Shown here: piece after piece, positions 8,501-16,325 of the stretch
Numbering within the stretch: position 1 is the first letter of the stretch
Layout of the letters: each line of letters begins with the position of its first letter
Source of the DNA: Rhodococcus opacus B4
Lineage (GTDB): Bacteria; Actinomycetota; Actinomycetes; Mycobacteriales; Mycobacteriaceae
Assembly: GCF_000010805.1 (NCBI RefSeq)
Contig: NC_012522.1
Coordinates: 1,550,001-1,614,000 of the forward strand
Direction of reading: 5' to 3'
Length of the DNA stretch: 64,000 nt
Notes under the pieces: model-generated
The model's input: the letters and a program-made list of their open reading frames with translations, nothing else
Database searches by the model: none
Told to the model about the DNA's origin: nothing
Position numbers and translations under genes: made by a program

Positions 8501-11033
8501 CGCTCCGGCGAGCCTGCCGATCGGGCAGGTGCAGAAGGCCAGCGAGATCACCCCGTTCCTCACGTCCGGCGCCATGAGCCACGGCGCACTGAACTCCAAC
8601 GCGCACGAGGCCGTCGCGCACGGAACCAACATGGTCGGCGGCATGTCGAACAGCGGTGAGGGCGGCGAGCACATCTCCCGTTACGGCACCATCCGTGGTT
8701 CGCGGATCAAACAGTTCGCGTCGGGCCGTTTCGGGGTGTGGGCCGGCTACCTCGCCGACCCGATGCTCGAGGAACTCGAGATCAAGATCGCGCAGGGCGC
8801 CAAGCCCGGCGAGGGCGGGCAGCTGCCCGCGCCGAAGGTGACCGTCGAGATCGCGGCCGCGCGCGGCGGCACTCCCGGCGTCGAACTCGTCTCTCCCCCA
8901 CCGCATCACGACACGTACTCGATCGAGGACCTCGCGCAGCTGATCCACGACTGCAAGGCGGCGCGGGTCCGGGTCATCGTCAAGCTCGTGTCCTCGGAGG
9001 GCATCGGCACCATCGCGGTGGGTGTCGCGAAGGCCGGAGCCGACGTCATCAACGTGGCCGGTAACACCGGTGGCACCGGTGCCGCCGCGGTGACGAGCCT
9101 CAAGTACGCCGGACGTTCGGCGGAGATCGGCGTCGCCGAAGTCCATCAGGCGTTGTGCGCCAACGGTTTGCGGCAGAAGGTGCTGCTCCGCTGTTCCGGT
9201 GCGCACCAGACGGCGAGCGACGTGGTGAAGTCGGCGCTGCTCGGCGCCGACAGCTTCGAGTTCGGCACCACCGCGCTGATGATGCTCAAGTGCGTCATGG
9301 CCAAGAACTGCAACATCAAGTGCCCGGCCGGACTGACCACCAACCCCGAGCTGTTCGACGGCGACCCGCGGGCGATGGCGCAGTACCTGCTGAACATCGC
9401 GCACGAGACCCGCGAGGTGCTGGCGGAGCTGGGCATGTCCTCGCTGCGCGAGGCCCGGGGACGTTCGGATCTGCTGCAGCTCCTGGACCACCCGTCCAGC
9501 GTCGGCCAGCTCGACCTGCGCGCGATGCTCGCCGTGGTCGACGAGGTCACCATCGGCGATCCGGTGTACCTGGAGAAGGACTACACGCTCGACGACGGCT
9601 GGCTCGTGCAGCTGCGTGCCGCGCTGATCGAGCAGGGCGAGGCCACGGTCGAACTCGGTGACGGCGTGCACCTGAGCAACCGCAACAAGAGCGTCGGCGC
9701 CCAGCTGGCGGTCGACATCGAGCGGATGCTCAACCACGAGCTCACCGAGGTCGCGCTGCCCGCCGTGCTCCGCGACGAGCGCGGCCGCGGTTACCTACGC
9801 GACGGCAGCGTCCGCATCGCGACGTCCGGGTCCGCGGGCCTGTCGTACGGCGCGTTCTGCAACGACGGCATGACCCTCGTCCACACCGGCACCGCCAACG
9901 ACGGCGTCGGCAAGGGCGCCAACGGCGGCAGCATCGTCGTGCGCTCCCCCGGCGGCGGTTCGGACCGCCACGGCGGCAACGTGCTGATCGGCAACTTCGC
10001 ACTGTTCGGCGCCACCGGTGGGCGCACGTTCGTCGAGGGCCAGGCGGGTGACCGCTTCGCCGTGCGCAATTCGGGTGCCACCGCGGTCGTCGAGGGTGTC
10101 GGCGACTTCGCCTGCGAGTACATGACGAACGGCGCCGTCCTCAACCTCGGTGGCTTCGGCAAGGGCGTCGGCAACGGCATGAGCGGTGGCTTCGTCTACC
10201 AGTACGACCCCGAGAACAAGCTGCCCGGCAAGGCCAGCGCGGACTCGATCCTGCTCGGTTCGATCACCGGTGACGGCGAGCACGCCGCGCTGCACCGTTC
10301 GGCCGTGCACGTGCTGCTCGGGTGGCACCTCGAGGCCACCGGCTCCGCGAAGGCGGCGTGGCTGCTGGAGAACTGGGAGACCGAGCAGCACCACTTCGTG
10401 TACGGCATGCCGCGCGCGCTGCTGCAGTACCAGGACAGCGACGAGATCCTGAAGGCCAAGTCCCGCAAGGACCTCGCCGACGAACTGGCCGCAGCGCTGG
10501 TCGCGCACCAGCTGCGCAAGTTCAAGCTGGACTACCGCGACGGCCGCGCCGTGCTGGACGGTGCCGTGCCCGGCTACGGCGAGGCCGACACCGAGGCGAT
10601 GTTCGCGCTGCTGAACAACTACACCGTGCTGAACGCTGCGCAGGAGATGGCGCTGTCCAAGCTGCCCGGGGTCACGGATCCGTCCGACCCGGCCGTCGAC
10701 AAGGCCGTCCGCAACCTGCTGCTCACCGAGGACTTCTTCCTCATGCAGCGGTTGCAGCGGTACGCACGGGAAGCGCTGAAGGACTACAGCGACGAGGACC
10801 TCGCCGTGATGGTGGCGGCCAAGCGGCTCGCCGACTACAAGGATGCGCTGCGCCGCCGCAACGTCCGGTCCATCGACGCCCCCGGCACGTACGGCTGGAT
10901 CCTGCACCAGGACGCGAAGAACGTCGACAAGATCGGCCGGCTGCCCGGTTTCGAGGAACTGTTCGCGCAGCACGCCCTCCCCGATCTGATCCCCGCGCGA
11001 GACATCCCCGCGAAAGACGTGGTGCCCTCATGA
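5526..11033 (+). CDS. Glutamate synthase large-subunit-like protein, C-terminally extended
   Basis: This protein of about 1835 residues has the full order of a GOGAT large subunit. A class II glutamine amidotransferase domain starts at CGVGFI, with Cys20 as the expected N-terminal nucleophile after propeptide removal, and contains NGELNT. A central domain follows, then the FMN-binding synthase domain (from about 1010, with KPGEGGQLPAPKV and SPPPHHDTYS), then the GXGXG beta-helix (about 1380-1620). It should make two glutamates from glutamine and 2-oxoglutarate. The Fe-S cysteines are Cys1256, Cys1262 and Cys1266, spaced C-x5-C-x3-C, one residue shorter than the usual C-x5-C-x4-C. Typical GltB proteins have about 1500 residues; here about 200 lie beyond the GXGXG domain. 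The TTG at 5526 has a GAGGAGA ribosome binding site. The gene overlaps the next one by four bases. Confidence 0.9.
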   Translation: MITSATESGLYDRTLDKSSCGVGFITRKDGIQTHDVLLRGHEALCAVPHRGGMSAEGVGDGAGVCVDLSVPYFRALTGDDGLEAGRFGVGNFFLPTDVAFHADAEAVIERALAEQGFEVLLERDVPVDATVLRPAAIRHQLPIRQWVFTAPEACADEAEFDRRIHDALLAIEAVAYTQPDLAGLYPLSLSARTQVLKGRLNSNEVMPYFQDLVDPAHAIHTLYFHTRFSTNTDPHPTMAQPFRLMAHNGELNTDKKNRLSEAALARARNREIVRPHGQSDSCRLDQTLQSRVVEDGLDLVTAVVSMMPPAWENDSTLSPEVRAMLEYFSLYEEKNDGPAALIFGDGTVVGARLDRLGLRPLRSVETDEYLCVTSEAGQIDFDPATVLHRGRIEAGGMLYFDHREGRAYSTDEALELLAARTDYVALVADARRTLEALPEVQPEPGPLRYKGDLDRHQRFVAYSHNQESFKFMMDPMLASGQEKISAMGYGNAINALSDQEGGVAKYFSQRFAQVTNPSLDSIREADGMTLRVALGAKPNSGARPAPQIVVPSPILTHADALRIRKQTETPVERFSMLYTPVQGDPAANAAALEAAVSALCDDVEAFARERGGIAVVTDRHVSTDKAALPMIVAISALNQRLIEEGLRLRVSVVAESGQISSSHHVAAALGFGAAAVYPLAVRLRAEEKFADEADAAFKRFAKAAEKSLMKTMGRVGLCTAESYIGGEFFEPNYLDTDDPILRRWFPNVQTPVGGVGFAVIAQAVADWHARAVTVSGEKDIPLLGLFKERAEGAGHSYGTAAVRGFVDLTEEPIAFDTAGTQDHTESLRLLPLNRLEDAFGLDDDAYRNAGFQTLTPEAIDRFEITPGYRAFARTMADERTRRPAALRDVLDLPADVTFLTTAAEFRKQMGRFSRKGNNSFAVRGLASEAVGDDGFRLRLTGPHAGEAGVLAALGESLVMRFGDDLCEHRVDGDALLVRTTGEALRCLSLLRTAPASLPIGQVQKASEITPFLTSGAMSHGALNSNAHEAVAHGTNMVGGMSNSGEGGEHISRYGTIRGSRIKQFASGRFGVWAGYLADPMLEELEIKIAQGAKPGEGGQLPAPKVTVEIAAARGGTPGVELVSPPPHHDTYSIEDLAQLIHDCKAARVRVIVKLVSSEGIGTIAVGVAKAGADVINVAGNTGGTGAAAVTSLKYAGRSAEIGVAEVHQALCANGLRQKVLLRCSGAHQTASDVVKSALLGADSFEFGTTALMMLKCVMAKNCNIKCPAGLTTNPELFDGDPRAMAQYLLNIAHETREVLAELGMSSLREARGRSDLLQLLDHPSSVGQLDLRAMLAVVDEVTIGDPVYLEKDYTLDDGWLVQLRAALIEQGEATVELGDGVHLSNRNKSVGAQLAVDIERMLNHELTEVALPAVLRDERGRGYLRDGSVRIATSGSAGLSYGAFCNDGMTLVHTGTANDGVGKGANGGSIVVRSPGGGSDRHGGNVLIGNFALFGATGGRTFVEGQAGDRFAVRNSGATAVVEGVGDFACEYMTNGAVLNLGGFGKGVGNGMSGGFVYQYDPENKLPGKASADSILLGSITGDGEHAALHRSAVHVLLGWHLEATGSAKAAWLLENWETEQHHFVYGMPRALLQYQDSDEILKAKSRKDLADELAAALVAHQLRKFKLDYRDGRAVLDGAVPGYGEADTEAMFALLNNYTVLNAAQEMALSKLPGVTDPSDPAVDKAVRNLLLTEDFFLMQRLQRYAREALKDYSDEDLAVMVAAKRLADYKDALRRRNVRSIDAPGTYGWILHQDAKNVDKIGRLPGFEELFAQHALPDLIPARDIPAKDVVPS

Positions 11034-12799
11034 AATTGCCCTACATCCCCCAGGATGCCCCGTTCAGCGAGGACCAGCGCGTCTGGCTCACCGGCTTTCT
11101 CGCCGGGATGAGCTCGCGTCTGGCCGTCGGCGGCTCCGACGCGCCCGCCGGGGCGGCCGGTGGGCAGCTGCCCGCCATGCACGTGCTGTACGGCAGCCAG
11201 ACCGGGAACGCCGAGGGTGTCGCGGAAGACGCTGCGGCCGCGGCACGTTCGCACGGCTTCGCGCCGGTCGTGAGCGCCCTCGACGACGTCGACATGGACG
11301 CCCTCGCCGCCATGCAGCGCGTCCTCGTCGTCACCTCCACCTACGGTGAAGGCGAGATGCCCGACAACGCCGAGCTGTTCTGGCAGGCGCTGGCCGCGGA
11401 GACCGCACCACGGTTGGAGACCACCGACTTCGCGGTGCTCGCGCTCGGCGACACCGGGTACGACGGGTACTGCCAGGCCGGCAAGATGATCGACACCCGG
11501 CTCGAGCAGCTCGGGGCGCACCGCGTGACGCCGCGCGTCGACTGCGACGTCGACTACGAGGATGCCGCCGCCGCCTGGGTCGCGGAGACGCTGCCGTTGT
11601 TCGCGGCCGTCGAGGGTATTCGCGGCGAGTCCGCGGTCGCCGACGTCGCCGAGCCGGTGGCGAAGCCCGCCCGCACACGGTCGCAGTGGAACCGCAAGAA
11701 CCCCTACGGTTCCACGCTGTCCGTGAACCGCCTGCTGTCGAGCGAGGAGTCCGCGAAGGAGATCCGCCACTACGAGTTCGCGCTCGCCGACAGCGGCCTC
11801 GAATACGAGGCCGGTGACGCGCTCGGCGTGATGCCGATCAACGATCCCGCCCTCGTCGACGCCCTCGTCGCCCGGCTCGGCATCCCGGCAGACGCCGCCG
11901 TCACCGGCAAGGAGCGGCCCTTCGCCGACCTGCTGCTGCACAGTTACGAGATCTCCACGCCGAGCCACGAATTCATCGACGAGATCGAGAAGCGGGCGGG
12001 CGACGAGGAGCTGAGTCACGTGCTGCGGCACGGCGACAAGGAGGCCCTCGACGCCTGGCTGTGGGGCAAGGACGTGCTCGACCTGCTGCGCCTCGAACCG
12101 TCGGTGACGCTGACAGCGGACGAGTTCGTCGGACTGCTGAAGCCGTTGCAGCACCGGGCCTACTCGATCTCCTCGAGCCCGCTGGCCAACCCGGGCAGAG
12201 TGCACCTGACCGTCGCCAGCGTCCGCCACAGCTCGGCCGGCCGCGACCGCGGCGGCGTGTGCTCCACCTTCCTCGCCGATCGGATCGCCGAGGGCGGCAC
12301 CGGCGGGATCTTCGTGTCGAAGAACAAGTCGTTCCGGGTCCCCGCGGACGACGCCGCACCGATGATCATGGTCGGCCCGGGCACCGGCATCGCACCGTTC
12401 CGCGCGTTCCTGCAGGAGCGTCAGGCGCGGGGCGCGTCGGGACGCAACTGGCTGTTCTTCGGCGACCAGCACCGCGCGTCGGACTACATCTACGAGGAGG
12501 AGATCGGCGCGATGAGCGACAGCGGTCTGCTCACCCGCCTCGACCTCGCCTTCTCCCGCGACCAGGCGGAGAAGATCTACGTGCAGAACCGGATGATCGA
12601 GAACGGCGCCGAATTGTTCTCCTGGCTCGAGGACGGCGGCCACTTCTACGTCTGCGGCGACGCCACCCGCATGGCGAAGGACGTCGACCGGGCCCTGCAC
12701 GAGGTGATCGCCACCCATGGCACCCTTTCCACCGAGCAGGCCGCCGACTACGTGACCAAGCTCAAGAAGGAAAAGCGCTACCTGCGCGACGTGTACTGA
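11030..12799 (+). CDS. CysJ-like diflavin (FMN/FAD) NADPH reductase in the GltD position
   Basis: This 589-residue protein has the layout of the sulfite reductase flavoprotein/cytochrome P450 reductase family. A flavodoxin-like FMN domain (about 50-190, with YGSQTGNAEG and STYGEGEMPDN) comes first, then an FAD domain with RAYSISSSP near residue 376 and GVCSTFL, then an NADPH domain with GPGTGIAPFRAFL near 449 and the C-terminal YLRDVY aromatic end. It should pass electrons from NADPH through FAD to FMN. It overlaps the glutamate synthase gene by ATGA and is followed by a flavodoxin. No CysI or other sulfite reductase gene is nearby, so the likely partner is the upstream synthase. That role is inferred. 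Confidence 0.88.
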   Translation: MKLPYIPQDAPFSEDQRVWLTGFLAGMSSRLAVGGSDAPAGAAGGQLPAMHVLYGSQTGNAEGVAEDAAAAARSHGFAPVVSALDDVDMDALAAMQRVLVVTSTYGEGEMPDNAELFWQALAAETAPRLETTDFAVLALGDTGYDGYCQAGKMIDTRLEQLGAHRVTPRVDCDVDYEDAAAAWVAETLPLFAAVEGIRGESAVADVAEPVAKPARTRSQWNRKNPYGSTLSVNRLLSSEESAKEIRHYEFALADSGLEYEAGDALGVMPINDPALVDALVARLGIPADAAVTGKERPFADLLLHSYEISTPSHEFIDEIEKRAGDEELSHVLRHGDKEALDAWLWGKDVLDLLRLEPSVTLTADEFVGLLKPLQHRAYSISSSPLANPGRVHLTVASVRHSSAGRDRGGVCSTFLADRIAEGGTGGIFVSKNKSFRVPADDAAPMIMVGPGTGIAPFRAFLQERQARGASGRNWLFFGDQHRASDYIYEEEIGAMSDSGLLTRLDLAFSRDQAEKIYVQNRMIENGAELFSWLEDGGHFYVCGDATRMAKDVDRALHEVIATHGTLSTEQAADYVTKLKKEKRYLRDVY

Positions 12800-12833
12800 C
12801 CACGTCGGCAGCTACTCACGAGGAGCAAGAACA

Positions 12834-13283
12834 ATGGCAGTGGTGATTCTGTACGGCAGCGAGGGCGGGACCTCCGAACTGGTGGCCGACAACATCGCCG
12901 ACGTGCTCGGCGACTACGGCGACACGTCCCTGTACGACATGATGGAATTCGATGCGGGCGATCTCGACCCCGCGAACTTCCACGTCATCGTGTGCTCCAC
13001 GTACGGTGAGGGCGAGCTGCCCACCGGCGCGGAACCCTTCTTCGAAGGACTCGAGGAGGACGAACCCGACCTCACCGGCATGCAGTTCGCACTGTTCGGC
13101 CTCGGCGACAAGGTGTACGAGGAGACGTACAACCGCGGCGGCGAGATCATGGCCGCGAAGCTGATCTCCCTCGGCGCGGTGCAGGTCGGCGAGCACGGCA
13201 GGCACGACGGCTCCAGCTCGATCCGCCCCAAGGATCAGGCCGAGGAGTGGGCCAAGAACATCGGCGAGGAATTCCTGGGCTGA
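12834..13283 (+). CDS. Flavodoxin (MioC-like)
   Basis: This 149-residue single-domain flavodoxin has an N-terminal phosphate-binding loop (YGSEGGTSE), the STYGEGELPTGAEPFFE segment that contacts the FMN ring, and a GLGDKVYEETYN strand-loop. It lies 34 bases after the diflavin reductase with a strong AGGAGC ribosome binding site, so it is almost certainly in the same operon. It should carry one or two electrons in the cytoplasm. The arrangement suggests it carries electrons from the diflavin reductase to the glutamate synthase, though that is an inference. The stop codon lies five bases from the stop of a convergent regulator gene. Confidence 0.87.
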   Translation: MAVVILYGSEGGTSELVADNIADVLGDYGDTSLYDMMEFDAGDLDPANFHVIVCSTYGEGELPTGAEPFFEGLEEDEPDLTGMQFALFGLGDKVYEETYNRGGEIMAAKLISLGAVQVGEHGRHDGSSSIRPKDQAEEWAKNIGEEFLG

Positions 13284-13288
13284 CGCCC

Positions 13289-14155
13289 TCAGGCCGGGAG
13301 TCGCGACTGCACGCTCCGCACCCAGTCGCGGCTCCCGGCGAGGTAGCGTTCCCGCGCCGCCGCGAACAGGCGAACGCTGTCGGCGCCGGGCCAGTCCGCG
13401 GGCAGCATCGCGCCCGGCAGGCCCGGGTCGATGTACGGGATGATGCGCCATTCGTCGAGCAGCGGCACGAAGCGGACGAACGCGTCGCGCGGCGACACCT
13501 CCTCCGCGGCAGCGAGAGCGGCACGGTGGCGGTCCAGGAAGTCGCGGTGCCGCGCGGCGATGCCGCCCAGATCCCACCACCGGGCGGCCGCGTCCTCCAT
13601 CGAATCGGGGACGGACACCGACGTGGACACGAACGTGGTCACGTACTCGGACAGGCCCAGCGCGTCGACGATGTCCCCGACCTCGGTTGCGAGGTGTTCG
13701 GGGGCGATCCACAGGCCCGGCGACACGGTTCCGCACCCGATCCAGCCGAGCCGCCTGCGCAACTGGTGCCGCGCCGCTCGCTGCGATTCGGGGATGGTGA
13801 ACGAGATCAGCCGCCAGGGATCGGTGTCGGCCATCTGACGGAAACCGAAGATCCGCGGATCGCCGCGGGTGAACATCGACTCGGCCTGCTCGGTCACCTC
13901 GTACCCGCTGCGGCCGTCGCGGGTCAGCGGCCGGAGCACCCCCTTCTTCTTCAAGCGGGTCACCGCGATGCGCGTCGATTCGGGCGGGATGCCGACGGCC
14001 TGCATCACTTCCACGAAATCGGCGATCGCCACCCACCCGCCGACGTCACGCACGTATGCACCGAGCACGGTTCGGATCAGCGACGTGGCGCTGCCGGGCC
14101 GCGAATCGAAGTCGTCGAGAATCGCGCTCGCCGGTTCAGTCGGCGAGTTCATCAC
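13289..14155 (-). CDS. PaaX family transcriptional regulator
   Basis: This 288-residue protein matches PaaX-type repressors. An N-terminal winged helix (about residues 22-95, containing VIPPESTRIAV-like and RLKKKGVLRPL segments) is followed by the PaaX middle and C-terminal domains (WRLISFTIPE and the DPGLPGAMLPADWPG motif). Classical PaaX represses phenylacetate degradation on binding phenylacetyl-CoA. Here its start lies inside the end of the kynureninase gene (20-base overlap), so it is the last gene of the tryptophan dioxygenase-kynureninase operon. It is likely to respond to an aromatic or kynurenine-pathway metabolite, perhaps as a CoA ester. Confidence 0.87.
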   Translation of the reverse strand: MMNSPTEPASAILDDFDSRPGSATSLIRTVLGAYVRDVGGWVAIADFVEVMQAVGIPPESTRIAVTRLKKKGVLRPLTRDGRSGYEVTEQAESMFTRGDPRIFGFRQMADTDPWRLISFTIPESQRAARHQLRRRLGWIGCGTVSPGLWIAPEHLATEVGDIVDALGLSEYVTTFVSTSVSVPDSMEDAAARWWDLGGIAARHRDFLDRHRAALAAAEEVSPRDAFVRFVPLLDEWRIIPYIDPGLPGAMLPADWPGADSVRLFAAARERYLAGSRDWVRSVQSRLPA

Positions 14156-15371
14156 GGATCGCGAGTATCCCGGCGCACACCTCGCCGAAGCTCGTGCTCA
14201 GCGGGCTCAGGCCGAGGCGCAGTCCCCGTGGGGCACGGAAATCGGGGATGACGCCCTTCGTCCACAGCCGCTGGACGACGGCCTCGAACCGCGGGTGGTC
14301 GATGATGACGTGGCCGCCCCGCTCGGCGGAATCCTCCGGCGATCCGATCTCCACGCCCAGCGGAACCAGCACCTCGCGCACGAGGTCGAGTGCGTACTCG
14401 GTCAGGGCGATCGACTTGGCCCGCACGGCGTCCATGCCGACCTCGCCCAGGAGGGCCAGGGTGTCCTGCAACGCGATCATGCCGAGGACCGGCGGCGTTC
14501 CGCTGATCACGCGCCGGATGCCTTGTGCCGGCTCGTAACCCTGCGCCATCGCGAACGGGTTCTCGCGCCCCATCCACCCCCAGATCGGCTGCACGAAGCC
14601 CTGCTGATGGCCGGCCCGGACGTACGCGAACGCCGGTGAGCCGGGCCCGCCGTTCAAGTACTTGTACGTGCACCCGACCGCCAGGTCGACACCCCACGCG
14701 TCGAGTTCGAGGGGAACCGAGCCGACGGAATGGCAGAGGTCGAGCAGCAGGAGCGCGCCCGCCTCGTGCGCCACCCGGGCGGCCCCGGCCGCGTCCACCA
14801 GGTAACCCGAGCGGTACGCGACGTGACTGAGGACGACGAGCGCGGTGTGTTCGGAGACCACCGACTTCAGGTCGTCGACGGTGACGCCGCCCCGGGTATC
14901 CGATTCGATCCACCGGAGGGTGAGCCCGAGATCCCCGGCGACGGCCTCGAGCACGTACCGATCCGTCGGAAAGTTGTCGCGGTCCACCACGATCTCGGTG
15001 CGACCCGGCCGCAACGCGAGCCCACCCCGCGCGAGTTTGTACAGCAGGACCGTCGTCGAGTCGCCGATCGTGGTCTGACCGGCGGCCGCGCCCAGCGCCA
15101 CCCGCGCGAGGGTGTCGCCGATCGTGATCGGCAGTTCGTACCACTCCTCGTCCCACCCACGGATCAGCCGGCCACCCCACGACTGCGTGACGAAACCGTT
15201 GATCCGCTCGGCGCTCGCTTTCGTGGGCCTCCCCAGTGAATTCCCGTCGAGGTACGCCACGACCTCGAGGTCGTCGGCGCCGATGAAGAGGTCGCGATAC
15301 GAGCGGAGCGGGTCGGCGGCGTCGAGTTCCGCGGCGCGGGCCGCCAGCACATCCGTCGACGTGGTCATCAT
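14136..15371 (-). CDS. kynU: Kynureninase
   Basis: This 411-residue PLP enzyme hydrolyses L-kynurenine to anthranilate and L-alanine. It shows the family signatures YLDGNSLGRP near the N terminus, DLCHSVGSVPLEL with the PLP-ring aspartate, and GCTYKYLNGGPGSPAF, in which the lysine forms the internal aldimine. The length fits bacterial kynureninases (about 410-420). The start ATG at 15371 overlaps the stop of the dioxygenase gene in an ATGA; a second in-frame ATG follows at once at 15368. Together with the upstream gene it converts tryptophan to anthranilate once the formyl group is removed. The formamidase is not in this operon. Confidence 0.95.
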   Translation of the reverse strand: MMTTSTDVLAARAAELDAADPLRSYRDLFIGADDLEVVAYLDGNSLGRPTKASAERINGFVTQSWGGRLIRGWDEEWYELPITIGDTLARVALGAAAGQTTIGDSTTVLLYKLARGGLALRPGRTEIVVDRDNFPTDRYVLEAVAGDLGLTLRWIESDTRGGVTVDDLKSVVSEHTALVVLSHVAYRSGYLVDAAGAARVAHEAGALLLLDLCHSVGSVPLELDAWGVDLAVGCTYKYLNGGPGSPAFAYVRAGHQQGFVQPIWGWMGRENPFAMAQGYEPAQGIRRVISGTPPVLGMIALQDTLALLGEVGMDAVRAKSIALTEYALDLVREVLVPLGVEIGSPEDSAERGGHVIIDHPRFEAVVQRLWTKGVIPDFRAPRGLRLGLSPLSTSFGEVCAGILAIRDELAD

Positions 15372-16222
15372 CGTCCGATCTCGGTGCGGATGGCGAGAAG
15401 TTCGGGAAAGAACGTCAGCTCGAGTGCCTTCTGCAGGAATCCGACACCACTGGATCCGCCCGTCCCGGGCTTCATGCCGATAGTCCGGAGCACCGTGCGC
15501 ATGTGGCGGAAACGCCACAGCTGAAAGTTCTCCTCGAGGTCGACGAACTCCTCGAACGCCTCGTAGACGGCCCAGTGCTCCTCGGAATTCTCGTACACGA
15601 ATTTGATCAGCGGCATCAGATCGTCGTTCAGGCTGTAGGCGGCGGTCACGTCGCGGTTCAGCGCGGACGCCGGCACGTCGTATCCGAGCCGCGACAGGCA
15701 CCGCCAGAACGCGTCGTACAGACTCGGCTCGCCGAGGAGCCGGGCGAGCAGTTCGTGGGCGGCGGGATCGGCCTCGAACACCTCCAGCATCCCGGCGTGC
15801 TTGTTGCCGAGCACGAACTCGACGGCGCGGTACTGATAGGACTGGAACCCGGACGAATTCCCGAGGAACTGCCGGAACTCGGAATACTCGGTGGGCGTCA
15901 GCGTGGCCAGCACCGACCACTGCTCGGTCAGCGTCTTCTGGATGTGTTTGACGCGTGCCACGCACTTGAGCGCCCTGCCGATGTCGTCCGCATCGAAAGC
16001 ATCTCGGGCCGCGAGGGTTTCGTGCAGAACGAGCTTCAGCCAGAGTTCGGTGGTCTGGTGCTGGATGATGAACAGCAGTTCGTCGTGATGCTCGGGCCTG
16101 CTCACCGGTTTCTGCGCGCTCAGCAGGGTGTCGAGGTCGAGGTACGAGCCGTAGCTCATCCGCTCACTGAAATCGGTGACGATGTCTTTCTCGATGGCTC
16201 TGGTGTTGGCCTGCACGCCCAT
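15368..16222 (-). CDS. kynA: Tryptophan 2,3-dioxygenase
   Basis: This 284-residue heme enzyme opens the indole ring of L-tryptophan with O2 to give N-formylkynurenine. Family markers include YGSYLDLDTLLSAQ, the FIIQHQTTELWLK helix, FRQFLGNSSGFQSYQYR and LWRFRHMRTV, where the histidine is the proximal heme ligand, followed by the GTGGSSGVGFL loop that closes over the substrate. The ATG at 16222 gives the usual bacterial length and has a GAGGA sequence eight bases upstream. It is the first gene of a three-gene operon with kynureninase and a PaaX regulator. The 100 bases upstream hold an AT-rich stretch likely to contain the promoter. Confidence 0.96.
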   Translation of the reverse strand: MGVQANTRAIEKDIVTDFSERMSYGSYLDLDTLLSAQKPVSRPEHHDELLFIIQHQTTELWLKLVLHETLAARDAFDADDIGRALKCVARVKHIQKTLTEQWSVLATLTPTEYSEFRQFLGNSSGFQSYQYRAVEFVLGNKHAGMLEVFEADPAAHELLARLLGEPSLYDAFWRCLSRLGYDVPASALNRDVTAAYSLNDDLMPLIKFVYENSEEHWAVYEAFEEFVDLEENFQLWRFRHMRTVLRTIGMKPGTGGSSGVGFLQKALELTFFPELLAIRTEIGR

Positions 16223-16325
16223 GGCCGTCCTCACTGCTGGTGTTCGAGTACCGGGCTCCGACCTCCATATTACATAATCGTGGCGACCGCTAGCATCGTC
16301 TAATACGAGTTGGCCGCCGCGGACC

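Noticed and set aside
5397-9737. Very long open frame on the minus strand (about 1446 codons) opposite the glutamate synthase gene
   Set aside because: It is a high-GC shadow of the real gene, rich in Arg, Gly, Val and His, with no recognisable domain. The plus-strand frame carries all family motifs.
11030-12799. Sulfite reductase flavoprotein (CysJ) in a sulfur-assimilation role
   Set aside because: No hemoprotein subunit or other sulfur gene is nearby, actinobacteria usually reduce sulfite with ferredoxin-type enzymes, and the gene is fused into the glutamate synthase operon by an ATGA overlap.
15372-15965. N-terminal extension of kynureninase into the dioxygenase gene
   Set aside because: It reads the dioxygenase gene in the wrong frame. 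Family homology starts at the ATG that overlaps the dioxygenase stop codon.
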